NCBI RefSeq assembly: GCF_000224005.2
Contig: NZ_CP007031.1
Coordinates: 1,041,501 to 1,105,500 of the forward strand
DNA length: 64,000 nucleotides
Direction: 5' to 3'
DNA from: Marichromatium purpuratum 984
GTDB taxonomy: Bacteria > Pseudomonadota > Gammaproteobacteria > Chromatiales > Chromatiaceae
Shown one piece after another: positions 8,526 to 19,741 of this stretch. Under the pieces are notes generated by a model. That model made no database searches and was not told the DNA's origin. It was given only the letters and a program-made list of their open reading frames with translations. The position numbers and the translations under genes are program-made. Position 1 is the first letter of the stretch. Every line of letters starts with the position of its first letter.

Positions 8526-8870
8526 ATGACCGATACCATCTTCGGCAAGATCGCCCGCGGCGAGGTCGAGGCCGACCTCGTCTACGAGGACGAGGACGTC
8601 GTCGCCTTCCGCGACCTCAGTCCGCAGGCGCCCACCCACCTGCTGGTGATCCCGCGCAAACCGATCCGGACTCTCAGCGAGGCCGGTGCGGAAGATGCCG
8701 AACTGCTCGGCAAGCTGTTGCTGGTCGCCGCCAAGGTGGCCGAACAGGCCGGGATCGCCCGGGGTGGCTATCGCACCGTGATCAACTGCAACGCCGGTGC
8801 CGGGCAGACGGTGTTCCATCTGCACCTGCACGTGCTCGGTGGTCGCGCGCTGCAATGGCCGCCAGGCTGA
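8526..8870 (+). CDS. hinT: HIT-family purine nucleoside phosphoramidase (HinT-like)
   Basis: The 114-residue protein has the histidine triad H-x-H-x-H (FHLHLHVLGG; His98, 100, 102) and the N-terminal IFxKIxRGE pattern of bacterial HinT. This subfamily hydrolyses AMP-lysine-type phosphoramidates; the physiological substrate is unclear in most bacteria. I take the ATG at 8526, behind TCAGG, as the start. It stands alone between recR and minC, followed by a terminator-like hairpin. Confidence 0.92.
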   Translation: MTDTIFGKIARGEVEADLVYEDEDVVAFRDLSPQAPTHLLVIPRKPIRTLSEAGAEDAELLGKLLLVAAKVAEQAGIARGGYRTVINCNAGAGQTVFHLHLHVLGGRALQWPPG

Positions 8871-8883
8871 GGGCGGTGGGCTG

Positions 8884-8934
8884 ACGGGGCGTCGCGTCAT
8901 ACCGCCGGCTGGCGGATCCATGACGACGCTTCGT
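8884..8934 (+). terminator. Possible terminator after hinT
   Basis: A long imperfect stem follows hinT: GGCGTCGCGTCAT on the left pairs with ATGACGACGC on the right, enclosing a small perfect hairpin CCGCC-GGCT-GGCGG. The T-tract is poor (TTCGTCCCTCT), so termination may be weak or the structure may have another role. Confidence 0.4.
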
Positions 8935-9064
8935 CCCTCTCACTCTATGCCGGCGCGCGTCGAACGGGTAGCATTGCCGCTCGACAGGGTGGTCGTCCGC
9001 GCTGCAGCGGCCGGCGGGACTACAGCATGGAGACCTGGGGGCGCGAGACGCTCGAGATCACACT

Positions 9065-9796
9065 ATGGCAGCGAATCCACAATCGCTCGAAGGTGAGGCC
9101 GCAGCGGCCTTCGAGCTCAAGGCGGCGGGGTTCACCCTGCCGATCTTCAGACTGCTCGGTGACGACATGGAAGCCGTGGCCAATCAGCTCAGCGCCAAGG
9201 TCGGCCAGGCCCCCGACTTCTTCCGCAACACCCCGATCGTGATCGATCTCGGCGACTTTGCCGGCGGCGAGGTCGAGTTCCCGCTGTTGGTGGGGTTGTT
9301 GCGTGGTTACGGCATGATCCCCTTCGGTGTACGGGGCGGCAGCAAGGCACAGCACGCCAGCGCCGAGACCATGGAGCTGGCGGTGCTGGGCGAGAGTTAT
9401 TCGCGTGCCGCGCGGGCGGGTAGCGCCAACGCCGAGGGTGCCGAGCACGCCGCCGCCGAGGAGCCGGCGCGCGCCTCGATGCTGGTGGCCCGTCCGGTGC
9501 GCTCCGGGCAGCGTCACTATGCCGCCGGCGGCGACCTCTCGGTGGTCGGGGCGGTCAGCTCCGGGGCCGAACTGATGGCCGACGGCAACATCCATGTCTA
9601 CGGCCCGCTGCGCGGTCGCGCGATGGCGGGTGTCAACGGTGACCTGGAGGCGCGAATCTTCTGCCAGGACCTGCAGGCCGAGCTGGTCGCCATCGCCGGC
9701 CACTACCGGGTGAGCGAGAACATCCCCGCCGAGCTGCAGGGGGTCCCGGTGCAGATTTTTCTCGATCAGAAGATCCTGCGCATCGAGAAACTGTGA
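9065..9796 (+). CDS. minC: Septum site-determining protein MinC
   Basis: MinC is the FtsZ-assembly inhibitor of the Min system. The 243-residue product has an N-terminal FtsZ-interacting domain (residues about 9-105), an Ala/Glu-rich linker (about 115-140) and the C-terminal beta-helix domain, with the RSGQRHYAAGGDLSVVG and GRAMAGVNGD motifs that bind MinD. The product ends in ILRIEKL. It is the first gene of minC-minD-minE, with a 51-bp gap to minD. Confidence 0.96.
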   Translation: MAANPQSLEGEAAAAFELKAAGFTLPIFRLLGDDMEAVANQLSAKVGQAPDFFRNTPIVIDLGDFAGGEVEFPLLVGLLRGYGMIPFGVRGGSKAQHASAETMELAVLGESYSRAARAGSANAEGAEHAAAEEPARASMLVARPVRSGQRHYAAGGDLSVVGAVSSGAELMADGNIHVYGPLRGRAMAGVNGDLEARIFCQDLQAELVAIAGHYRVSENIPAELQGVPVQIFLDQKILRIEKL

Positions 9797-9833
9797 ATCG
9801 ATCCGGGGACCGACGAACGGAACACTCCCCATT

Positions 9834-9839
9834 AGGAGG
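9834..9839 (+). promoter_or_regulatory. Shine-Dalgarno site fixing the TTG start of minD
   Basis: AGGAGG, a perfect anti-16S match, lies 8 nt before the TTG at 9848. This supports the unusual initiation codon, because translation from it gives exactly the conserved MinD N-terminus MARIIVITSGKGG. Confidence 0.85.
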
Positions 9840-9847
9840 CTGCAACT

Positions 9848-10657
9848 TTGGCGAGAATCATCGTAATCACCTCGGGTAAGGGCGGGGTCGGCAAGACGAC
9901 CACTGCCGCCGCGCTGGCCATGGGACTGGCCCAGAAGGGTAAGCGCACGGCGGTGGTCGACTTCGACGTGGGGTTGCGCAACCTCGACCTGATCATGGGT
10001 TGCGAGCGACGCGTCGTCTATGACTTCGTCAACGTCATCAAGGAGGAGGCAACCCTCAACCAGGCGCTGATCCGCGACAAGCGCAGCGACCACCTCTACA
10101 TCCTTCCGGCCTCGCAGACCCGCGACAAGGACGCGCTGGCCAAGGACGCGGTGGGGCGAGTGCTCGAGGAACTCTCCGACAGCTTCGACTTCGTCGTCTG
10201 CGATTCGCCCGCCGGGATCGAGCATGGCGCGACCATGGCGATGTACTATGCCGATGATGCCATCGTGGTCACCAATCCAGAGGTCTCCTCGGTGCGTGAC
10301 TCCGATCGCATGCTCGGTATCCTGTCGAGCAAGTCGCGCCGCGCCGAGAACGGCGAGGAGCCGATTCGCGAGCACCTGCTGCTGACCCGCTATGATCCGC
10401 GTCGGGTCGACAACGGCGATATGCTCAGTGTCGAGGACGTGCAGGAGATCCTGTCGTTGAGCCTGCTCGGGGTGATCCCCGAGTCCAAGGCGGTGCTGAG
10501 CGCCTCCAACGCCGGTGTCCCGGTGATCCTCGATCGTGACAGCGATGCCGGACAGGCTTACGCTGACACGGTATCGCGCTATCTTGGGGAGGATATCCCG
10601 CACCGCTTCACCGAAGCGGAGAAGAAGGGCTTCCTGAGCCGTCTATTCAAAGGGTGA
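9848..10657 (+). CDS. minD: Septum site-determining ATPase MinD
   Basis: MinD is the membrane-cycling ATPase that recruits MinC and oscillates with MinE. It has 269 residues and starts at TTG. The deviant Walker A SGKGGVGKTT (9-18) opens the protein, followed by DFDVGLRNLDL and the CDSPAGIE Walker B/switch segment. It ends in the amphipathic membrane-targeting helix (EKKGFLSRLFKG). minE begins 3 bp after the stop. Confidence 0.97.
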   Translation: MARIIVITSGKGGVGKTTTAAALAMGLAQKGKRTAVVDFDVGLRNLDLIMGCERRVVYDFVNVIKEEATLNQALIRDKRSDHLYILPASQTRDKDALAKDAVGRVLEELSDSFDFVVCDSPAGIEHGATMAMYYADDAIVVTNPEVSSVRDSDRMLGILSSKSRRAENGEEPIREHLLLTRYDPRRVDNGDMLSVEDVQEILSLSLLGVIPESKAVLSASNAGVPVILDRDSDAGQAYADTVSRYLGEDIPHRFTEAEKKGFLSRLFKG

Positions 10658-10660
10658 CCC

Positions 10661-10936
10661 ATGGGCCTACTCGACTACTTCCGCTCCTCGCAGCCGAAGG
10701 GCTCCGCCAACGTTGCCAAGGAACGGCTGCAGATCCTGGTGGCGCACGACCGGGCCGCGCGCGACCGCCCCTCCTATCTGCCCAAGCTGCAGCAGGAGAT
10801 CATCGACGTCATCCGCAAGTACGTCGATGTCGACATGAATGCGGTCTCGGTCAACTACGAGCAGGAAGACGCCCACGAGGTGCTGGAACTCAATATCGTG
10901 TTGCCGGAGGCGGCGCAGCAGCGGCTGGCGCCCTGA
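10661..10936 (+). CDS. minE: Cell division topological specificity factor MinE
   Basis: MinE stimulates MinD ATPase and drives pole-to-pole oscillation. The 91-residue product has the N-terminal amphipathic MGLLDYFRSS, the MinD-binding KERLQILVAHDR segment (about 21-32) and the C-terminal dimerisation domain. It is the last gene of minCDE. dapE is convergent, with only a 28-bp gap, and no clear hairpin is seen there. Confidence 0.96.
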   Translation: MGLLDYFRSSQPKGSANVAKERLQILVAHDRAARDRPSYLPKLQQEIIDVIRKYVDVDMNAVSVNYEQEDAHEVLELNIVLPEAAQQRLAP

Positions 10937-10964
10937 GCGCGCGCCGCTGCTGTCTGTTTGAGTC

Positions 10965-13275
<2,311 letters not shown>

Positions 13276-13330
13276 GGGCTCGGTTCTCTCGTTGCTGAAG
13301 GTTGGAACGGATTCGGTCGGGGACGCCGGA

Positions 13331-14527
13331 TCACAGCCGCGCGAGACAGCGGCGGATGCGATGAGCGGCGTCGACGCACTCGTCGAGCGGGGCCACCAGG
13401 GCGAGACGGATACGCCGCTCGCCCGGATTGTGGCCATCGACGGTGCGCGAGAGGAAGCTGCCCGGCAGCACGGTGACGTGCTCCTCGGCATAGAGCCGGC
13501 GCGCCAGCTCGGTGTCGCTGATCGGGGTCTCGGGCCAGAGATAGAAACCCGCCTCAGGGAGACTGAGCGGAAGCGCGCCGTCGAGCACCTCGGCGACGGC
13601 GGCGAATTTCTCGCGATAGCGCGCGCGATTCTCGCGTACGTGTGCCTCGTCGCGCCAGGCGGCGATGCTCGCGTGCTGGTGGTGCAGCGGCATGGCGCAA
13701 CCGTGATAGGTGCGGTAGAGGAAGAAGCGTTCGATCACCTCGGTGTCACCGGCGACGAAGCCCGAGCGCAGCCCCGGCGCGTTGGAGCGCTTGGAGAGGC
13801 TGTGGAAGACCACGCAACGCGAGAAGTCGGGGTTGCCGATCGCCGCCGAGACCTCCAGCAGTCCAGGCGGCGGCGCCTGCTCGTCGAGATAGAGTTCGGA
13901 GTAGCACTCGTCGGAGGCGATGACGAAGTCGTGGCGGTGCGCCAGGGCGATCAGCTCGGCGAGGGTCTCGCGATCGGCCACTGCGCCCGTGGGGTTGCCC
14001 GGCGAGCACAGATAGAGCAGCTGACAGCGCTTCCAGGTCGCTGCGTCGACCGCCGAGAAGTCGGGCATGAACCCGGTCTCGGCGGTGCAGGGCAGATAGC
14101 GCGGCTCGGCCCCGGCGAGCAGCGCAGCGCCCTCGTAGATCTGGTAGAAGGGGTTGGGCATCAGCACCAACGGGGCCGGTGTGGCGCGTGTCACGCAGGC
14201 CTGGGCGAAGGCGAACAGCGCCTCGCGGGTGCCGTTGACCGGCAGCACCTGGCGCTCTGGGTCGATCCCCGCGCCAAGCGCGAAGCGCTGGCCGAGCCAG
14301 TCGGCGATCGCCTCGCGCAATGGCGCCAGCCCACGGGTGGTGGGATAGGCCGAGAGCCGGTGCAGGTGCGCGATCAGCGCCTCGCTGACCAAGCTCGGCG
14401 TGGGGTGTTTGGGTTCGCCGATCGAGAGCGCGATGTGATTGCGATCGGGCGGCGGCTCCAGCCCCTGCTTGAGGGTCGCGAGACGCTGGAAGGGGTAGGA
14501 TTGGAGACGGTCCAGATCCGGGTTCAT
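13331..14527 (-). CDS. dapC: Succinyldiaminopimelate transaminase (DapC-type aminotransferase)
   Basis: This class I/II PLP-dependent aminotransferase of 398 residues begins at [19 protein letters not shown]-binding features are the SPGNPTG loop (175-181), DECYSELY (206-213) and the Schiff-base lysine in [12 protein letters not shown] (Lys246). Its position directly upstream of dapD supports the DapC assignment over other aminotransferases. The gap to dapD is 55 bp. A composite repeat copy lies between its start and glnD. Confidence 0.92.
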   Translation of the reverse strand: MNPDLDRLQSYPFQRLATLKQGLEPPPDRNHIALSIGEPKHPTPSLVSEALIAHLHRLSAYPTTRGLAPLREAIADWLGQRFALGAGIDPERQVLPVNGTREALFAFAQACVTRATPAPLVLMPNPFYQIYEGAALLAGAEPRYLPCTAETGFMPDFSAVDAATWKRCQLLYLCSPGNPTGAVADRETLAELIALAHRHDFVIASDECYSELYLDEQAPPPGLLEVSAAIGNPDFSRCVVFHSLSKRSNAPGLRSGFVAGDTEVIERFFLYRTYHGCAMPLHHQHASIAAWRDEAHVRENRARYREKFAAVAEVLDGALPLSLPEAGFYLWPETPISDTELARRLYAEEHVTVLPGSFLSRTVDGHNPGERRIRLALVAPLDECVDAAHRIRRCLARL

Positions 14528-14651
14528 AGAGACAACGGGGGCTACTGGCCGACGGGCCGCGTGAGCGCGCCGGACGCTGGGAAAAAGCATCTAGTATAGG
14601 CGAAGGGCGGGGGCGGCTCCATGGGGGCGGCCGTTGCGCCCAGCAGTCAGC

Positions 14652-14849
14652 GGATTGAACCGCAAAGCCGCCAAGGACGCGAAGGGGGAAGCGGCCACCA
14701 GCCACCAGCCGCCAGTCGCCAGTCGCCAGTCGCCAGTCGCCAGTCGCCAGTCGCCAGTCGCCAGCGGTCAGCCACCAGCCGCCAGTGGCGAGCGGCGTCG
14801 GCGTCTTGCATCCAAACCCCTTTGCGGTCTTCGTGTCTTTGTGGTTCAA
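14652..14849. repeat. Composite repeat copy 2 (two arms, 13 heptanucleotides inside)
   Basis: The left arm (about 14653-14688) reads TTGAACCGCAAAGCCGCC then AAGGACGCGAAGGGG. The right arm (14817-14849) is its imperfect reverse complement (CCCCTTTGCGG...GTGGTTCAA). Between them are 13 tandem 7-bp units (14694-14784), seven of them identical GTCGCCA, the rest GCCACCA, GCCGCCA or GCGGTCA. The element fills most of the 342-bp gap between glnD and dapC, ending about 20 bp from the glnD stop. Confidence 0.93.
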
Positions 14850-14869
14850 GCTCTCGCTGGCCGCCTGGG

Positions 14870-17530
14870 TCAGCGCTCGTCCCGGGTGTGTTGTTCGAGA
14901 CGCTTGCACACCTCGCGGCGCAGGCAGGCGAGGGCGTTTTCGCAGGTGATCGGGGTGTCGTCGGTGTCGGTGATGAAGAAGACGTCGTCGACCTCGGCGC
15001 CGACGGTGGCGATCTTGGCGTTCTGCAGCCGTACCCCGCAGTCGCGGAACACCGCACCGACCTCGGCGAGCAGGCCGGGGCAGTCGAGGGTGCTCAGGCG
15101 CATGATGGTGCGGCGGTTGGGCTCGTCGGTGGAGAAGCTCACCCGGGTGTCGACCGGGAAGCAGCGGTGACGGCGTGGTAGCGTGCGCGCGACGCGGATC
15201 TCGCTGTCTTCCTCGTGGAGCAGTTCCTCGGTCAGCGCGGTGCGGATCTCTTCCATGCGCAGTGCGCCGTCGACCGGGTTGCCGCCCTGGTCGAGCACCT
15301 GGTAGCTGCTCACCGCCATGCCGTCGTCGGTGGTCATCACCCGTGCGTCCATGATGCTCAGTCCGAGCTGATCGAGCATGGCGGTGGTGCGCCCGAACAG
15401 GTTGATGCGATCGGCGGTGTAGATGAACAGTTCGCTGGCTCCACGCGCGGTCACCGGACGGATCACCGTCAGTGGCAGCAGTTCGGGGTCGGCGCAGAGG
15501 ATCTGGCGACTCTGCCAGGCGATCTCGTCGGGTGAGTTGTGGAGGAAAAAGTCGAGGCTGAACTTGCTCCACAGCCGGCGGCAGGCGTCGGGGTCGGCGC
15601 CGTAGCGCGCGACCAGTCGCAGCGCCTCGAGCTGTTTCTGCTGGATCAATTCGTCCTGCGCCTGGGGATTGTCGAGCCCGCGCAGCAGGGCGCGGCGGGT
15701 GCCGTGATAGAGCTCGCGCAGCAGCGCGTCCTTCCAGCCGTTCCAGCGCTCGGGGTTGGTGGCGCGGGCGTCGGCGACGGTGAGCAGGTAGAGATAGTCG
15801 AGCCGGTTGGGGTCGCCGATGCGCTCGGCGAAGGTCTGGATCACCTCGGGGTCGCTGATGTCCTTGCGCTGGGCGGTCATCGACATCACCAAGTGGTTCT
15901 CCACCAGCCAGGAGACCAGGCGGCTGTCGAAGGCGCTGAGGCTGTGCTGCTGGCAGAAATCCCAGGCGTCGCGAGCGCCGAGCTGGGAGTGATCGCCGCC
16001 ACGTCCCTTGGCGATGTCGTGGAAGAGTCCGGCGAGATAGAGCAGTTCGATCTTGGGGATGCGCCGGGCGATGGCGCTGCACAGCGGGAATTCGGCGTCG
16101 TGCTTGGGGATGGCGAAGCGGCGCAGGTTGCGGATCAGGCTGAGGGTGTGTTCGTCGACGGTATAGACGTGGAGCAGGTCGTACTGCATCCGTCCGACGA
16201 TATTGGCAAAGGCGGGGATATAGGCGGCGAGTACGCCGTAGCGGTTCATGCGCCGAAACGCGTGGGTCAGCCCGTTGGGCTCGCGCAGGATCTCCATGAA
16301 CAGGCTGCGCGCGCGCAGGTCGTCGCGGAACTTGGCGTCGATGCGGTGATGGTTCTCGCGGATCAGGCGAATGGTGCTGGCGCGGATGCCTTCGAGTTCG
16401 GGGCGGGTCTGGAGTAGATGGAAGACCTCGAGCAGCGCCAGTGGATAGCGCTGGAAGACCCGCGGATTGACCACCTCGAGATAGCCGCTGCGCGACTGGA
16501 AGCGGCGATTGATGGATACCGGCGGGCCGAGTGCGTCGCGCAGCAGGATCGCCTCGCGAAACAGCTGCAGCAGCATCTCGTTGAGGCGGTTGAGTTCCTG
16601 CACGGTACGGTAGTACTGCTGCATGAACTGCTCGACGGCGAGGTTGTTGGGGCCGTCGCAGAAGCCGAAGGCGTGGGCCAGGGCGCGCTGGTGGTCGAAC
16701 AGCAGCCGGTCCTCACGTCGTCCGGCGAGACGGTGCAGCGAGAAGCGGATGCGCCACAGCAGCGCCTGTCCCTCGATCAGGGTGTGGTACTCGGCCTCGG
16801 TGAGGAAGTCGTGGCGAACCAGGTCGTGGAGTGTCCTGGCGGCGAAGTGGCGCTTGGCTACCCAGGCGATCATCTGGATATCGCGCAGTCCGCCGGGGTT
16901 TTCCTTGATGTTGGGCTCGAGATTGTAGGCGGTGCCGCCGTATTTCTCCCAGCGTGCCCGCTGCTCGGCGGTCTTGGCGGCGAAGAAACGGGCGCTGTCC
17001 CAGATCCGCCCCGGACCGGTGACCTCGAGCATGCGCGCATAGAGCGCGCTGCCGCCGGCAAGCAGACGCGCCTCCATCAGGTTGGTCATCACGGTGACGT
17101 CCTGGTCGGCCTCGCGTACACAGTCCTCGACGCTGCGCACGCTGTGTCCGACCTCGAGTCCGATGTCCCACAGCAGGGTAAGCAGGATCTCGAGCTGGTT
17201 TGCAAGGCGCGGCTCGGCGTCGGGCGCGATCAGGACCATGATGTCGACGTCGGAGGCCGGTTGCAGCTCGCGTCGGCCATAACCGCCGACGGCGACCAGC
17301 GTCGCGCTCTCAGTGTCGCCGAGGTGCTCGGCCCAGAGGTCGCGCAGCACGCCGTCGATGAGGTCGCTGTGGGCGAGCACCAGTTCGGTGACCGGTGCGC
17401 CCTGGTCGAAGCGGGTGTAGAGCGACTCGCGCCCGACCCTGAGTCGTTCCCGGTAACTGTCGATGCGGGCGCGATGCGGCAGTGGGTCGGGGGCCTGGGA
17501 CGGGGCAGGGGTGGGCGCGGTGTCGCTCAT
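14870..17530 (-). CDS. glnD: Bifunctional [protein-PII] uridylyltransferase/uridylyl-removing enzyme
   Basis: GlnD is the glutamine sensor that uridylylates or deuridylylates PII proteins. The 886-residue protein has the nucleotidyltransferase motif GGYGRRELQPASDVDIMVL (82-100, with Asp94 and Asp96 as metal ligands), a central HD hydrolase domain (LFHDIAKGRGGDHS) and two C-terminal ACT domains (starting at SELFIYTADR and NRRTIMRLSTLDCPG). Domain order and length match the family. map ends 4 bp before its start, so the two are cotranscribed. Confidence 0.97.
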   Translation of the reverse strand: MSDTAPTPAPSQAPDPLPHRARIDSYRERLRVGRESLYTRFDQGAPVTELVLAHSDLIDGVLRDLWAEHLGDTESATLVAVGGYGRRELQPASDVDIMVLIAPDAEPRLANQLEILLTLLWDIGLEVGHSVRSVEDCVREADQDVTVMTNLMEARLLAGGSALYARMLEVTGPGRIWDSARFFAAKTAEQRARWEKYGGTAYNLEPNIKENPGGLRDIQMIAWVAKRHFAARTLHDLVRHDFLTEAEYHTLIEGQALLWRIRFSLHRLAGRREDRLLFDHQRALAHAFGFCDGPNNLAVEQFMQQYYRTVQELNRLNEMLLQLFREAILLRDALGPPVSINRRFQSRSGYLEVVNPRVFQRYPLALLEVFHLLQTRPELEGIRASTIRLIRENHHRIDAKFRDDLRARSLFMEILREPNGLTHAFRRMNRYGVLAAYIPAFANIVGRMQYDLLHVYTVDEHTLSLIRNLRRFAIPKHDAEFPLCSAIARRIPKIELLYLAGLFHDIAKGRGGDHSQLGARDAWDFCQQHSLSAFDSRLVSWLVENHLVMSMTAQRKDISDPEVIQTFAERIGDPNRLDYLYLLTVADARATNPERWNGWKDALLRELYHGTRRALLRGLDNPQAQDELIQQKQLEALRLVARYGADPDACRRLWSKFSLDFFLHNSPDEIAWQSRQILCADPELLPLTVIRPVTARGASELFIYTADRINLFGRTTAMLDQLGLSIMDARVMTTDDGMAVSSYQVLDQGGNPVDGALRMEEIRTALTEELLHEEDSEIRVARTLPRRHRCFPVDTRVSFSTDEPNRRTIMRLSTLDCPGLLAEVGAVFRDCGVRLQNAKIATVGAEVDDVFFITDTDDTPITCENALACLRREVCKRLEQHTRDER

Positions 17531-17534
17531 GGCT

Positions 17535-18314
17535 TCAGTCCTCGTTGTCCTCGCGCTCCTCGCGTCTCAGGGTGAGGATTTCGCTGCCGTCGCTGGTGAC
17601 CAGCAGCGTGTGCTCCCACTGTGCCGAGAGGCTGCGATCCTTGGTGACCACGGTCCAGCCGTCGGGCAGTTGCTTGATGTGGCGCTTGCCGGCGTTGACC
17701 ATCGGCTCGATGGTGAAGATCATCCCCTCGCGCAGCTCCAGTCCGGTGCCGGGCGAGCCGTAATGCAGGATTTGCGGATCCTCGTGGAAGCCGCGACCGA
17801 TGCCGTGACCACAGTACTCGCGCACCACCGAGAAGCCCTTGCCCTCGACGAAGTGCTGGATGGCGTGACCGATGTCACCGAGGGTGGCGCCGGGGCGCAC
17901 TTGATCGATGCCGATGAACAGCGCCTCGCGGGTGACCGTGCTCAGGCGGCGGGCGAGGATCGAAGGCTCGCCGACGAAGAACATCTTGCTGGTGTCGCCG
18001 TGGAAACCGTCCTTGATGACGGTGACATCGATGTTGACCACATCACCCTTCTTGAGGCGCTTGTTGCCGGGGATGCCGTGGCAAACCTGGTGGTTGACCG
18101 AGGTGCAGATCGACTTGGGAAAGCCGTGATAGTTGAGCGGCGCGGGGATCGCCTGCTGCACCTCGGTGATGTACTGGTGACAGATGCGGTCGAGTTCCTC
18201 GGTGGTCACGCCGGGCTGGACGTGCGGCTCGATCATGTCGAGCACGTCGGCAGCGAGCCGGCAGGCGACACGCATCTTCTCGATTTCTTCTGGGGTCTTG
18301 ATCGGCACACTCAT
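17535..18314 (-). CDS. map: Methionine aminopeptidase, type I
   Basis: Map removes N-terminal Met from nascent proteins. The product starts at MSVPIKTPEEIEKM and has 259 residues. The five metal ligands are recognisable in NIDVTVIKDGFHGDTSK (two Asp), GHGIGRGFHE (His), IFTIEPM (Glu) and QWEHTLLV (Glu). It is divergent from rpsB, as in most gammaproteobacteria, and heads the minus-strand map-glnD unit. Confidence 0.97.
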   Translation of the reverse strand: MSVPIKTPEEIEKMRVACRLAADVLDMIEPHVQPGVTTEELDRICHQYITEVQQAIPAPLNYHGFPKSICTSVNHQVCHGIPGNKRLKKGDVVNIDVTVIKDGFHGDTSKMFFVGEPSILARRLSTVTREALFIGIDQVRPGATLGDIGHAIQHFVEGKGFSVVREYCGHGIGRGFHEDPQILHYGSPGTGLELREGMIFTIEPMVNAGKRHIKQLPDGWTVVTKDRSLSAQWEHTLLVTSDGSEILTLRREEREDNED

Positions 18315-18512
18315 CGGCTGGTCGCAGGAGTCCAGGTAAAAATGATAATCGGTTTCTTCAAGGAGCCATCGGCCAGGTGCCGGGTGCGGGCTTGTGTCGG
18401 CGGAGGACGCCCGGGCTCGGACGAGCCGGAATGGCGAGACGCCGGGGCGCGTTCGTGCTGTCCCCGGGAACACCGCGATGCCTAGGCAGCGCGGGACCGA
18501 ATGTATCGGTAA

Positions 18513-18542
18513 TTGCTCGTAGTGAGCCGCCTATGCTATAAA
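18513..18542 (+). promoter_or_regulatory. Sigma-70-type promoter for rpsB-tsf
   Basis: The -35 is TTGCTC (18513-18518), followed by an 18-bp spacer and the -10 TATAAA (18537-18542). It is followed by a GC-rich discriminator (GCGGCGCG), as expected for a growth-rate or stringently controlled ribosomal promoter. Transcription would start near 18550, giving a leader of about 285 nt before rpsB. Confidence 0.7.
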
Positions 18543-18549
18543 ATGCGGC

Positions 18550-18834
18550 GCGTTGCCGCAAACTGCATGAACCCTTCGCCCGTTCATGTAAGGGTGCGAG
18601 GCAGGCTTGCCAAGCGGAAAACTTCGGTTTTTCGCTTTCGTTTTTCAGGTCAAACCTCCAAGATACGCGCCGGTCGCGATCGACTCTCGCGCACGGGCCT
18701 TGTGTCCGTCGTCCGGGGTCGTCGGCCGAAACCACTGCTCACACACGCGTCGACACATGCGACTGGGTGCCTGCCTGGCAGGTTGTCGCGTGGGATGCGT
18801 GGAGGCCCAACCCGATATCACAGGAAGCAATACC
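18550..18834 (+). promoter_or_regulatory. Structured rpsB mRNA leader (candidate S2 autoregulatory element)
   Basis: The leader holds a perfect 7-bp stem CATGAAC (18566-18572) / GTTCATG (18582-18588). The loop bases CGCCC (18577-18581) can pair with GGGTG (18592-18596) just downstream, so a pseudoknot is possible. rpsB leaders in gammaproteobacteria are known to be structured and to mediate feedback by S2; this layout fits, but I infer the match from shape only. The remainder of the 520-bp map/rpsB gap shows no gene. Confidence 0.55.
18822..18827 (+). promoter_or_regulatory. Shine-Dalgarno site fixing the TTG start of rpsB
   Basis: AGGAAG is 7 nt before the TTG at 18835. The resulting N-terminus [19 protein letters not shown] aligns residue for residue with the standard S2 N-terminus; the next ATG would remove five residues. 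Confidence 0.75.
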
Positions 18835-19581
18835 TTGAGCAAGATCACGATGCGCCAGATGCTGGAAGCCGGTGTCCACTTCGGTCACCAGACCCGGTAC
18901 TGGAACCCCAAGATGGCCCCCTTCATCTTCGGCCACCGCAACAAGATCCACATCATCAACCTGGAGAAGACCCTGCCGCTGTATGAAGAGGCGGTCAACT
19001 TCATGGGTTCGCTGGCCGCCAACGGCGGCAAGATCCTCTTCGTCGGCACCAAGCGCGCCGCGCGCGACGTGCTCAAGGAAGAGGCAGCGCGTTGCGGGAT
19101 GCCCTACGTCAACCACCGTTGGCTCGGCGGCATGCTCACCAACTTCAAGACCATCCGTCAGTCGGTCAAGCGCCTGAAAGAGCTTGAAGCGATGTTCGAG
19201 GATGGCACCATCGAGCGCTTCAACAAGAAGGAGGCCCTGGGCCTGTCGCGCGAGCGTGACAAGCTCGAGCAGAGCATCGGTGGTATCAAGAACATGGACG
19301 GCCTGCCCGATGCCATGTTCGTGGTCGATGTCGGTCACGAGAAGAATGCGGTCAACGAGGCCAACAAGCTTGGCATCCCGGTCATCGGTGTGGTCGATAC
19401 CAACAACGAGCCGAGCACCGTCGACTTCGTCATCCCCGGTAACGACGACGCCCTGCGCGCCGTGCGTCTCTACATCACCGGTGCTGCCGACGCCATCCTC
19501 GATGGTCGTGACACCGCCGCAGCGATGGTCGGTCGCGACGAGGTCGAGCCGGTCGCGGCCGAAGAGGCCGCCGCGGAGTAA
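18835..19581 (+). CDS. rpsB: 30S ribosomal protein S2
   Basis: S2 is a late-assembling small-subunit protein. The 248-residue product shows the canonical [15 protein letters not shown] and [10 protein letters not shown] blocks, [14 protein letters not shown], and [16 protein letters not shown]. It begins with TTG, unusual for an abundant ribosomal protein and possibly relevant to autoregulation. It has its own promoter and long leader and is followed by a strong hairpin before tsf. Confidence 0.97.
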   Translation: MSKITMRQMLEAGVHFGHQTRYWNPKMAPFIFGHRNKIHIINLEKTLPLYEEAVNFMGSLAANGGKILFVGTKRAARDVLKEEAARCGMPYVNHRWLGGMLTNFKTIRQSVKRLKELEAMFEDGTIERFNKKEALGLSRERDKLEQSIGGIKNMDGLPDAMFVVDVGHEKNAVNEANKLGIPVIGVVDTNNEPSTVDFVIPGNDDALRAVRLYITGAADAILDGRDTAAAMVGRDEVEPVAAEEAAAE

Positions 19582-19655
19582 GGCCCGCGCGGCCGTATGG
19601 CCGCGCATCCGCGTGCCCGGCGCGTCGGATTGCTCCGGCGCGCCACAGATTCCCG

Positions 19656-19691
19656 GGGCCCGCCGTCATCGATGATGACGGCGGGCCCTTT
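19656..19691 (+). terminator. Hairpin between rpsB and tsf (attenuating terminator)
   Basis: A perfect 15-bp stem (GGGCCCGCCGTCATC at 19656-19670 and its complement at 19674-19688) with a 3-nt loop is followed by only TTT CC. A strong stem with a short T-tract suggests partial termination, which would set the S2 to EF-Ts ratio. Confidence 0.75.
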
Positions 19692-19741
19692 CCGAGATCC
19701 CGAATTCAATCGCCCGCAGGGGCGGCAGAGGTAGTTTAGAC

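Noticed and set aside
14694-14784. Tandem array considered as CRISPR
   Set aside because: Units are 7 bp with no spacers and no cas genes nearby; it is a short tandem repeat.
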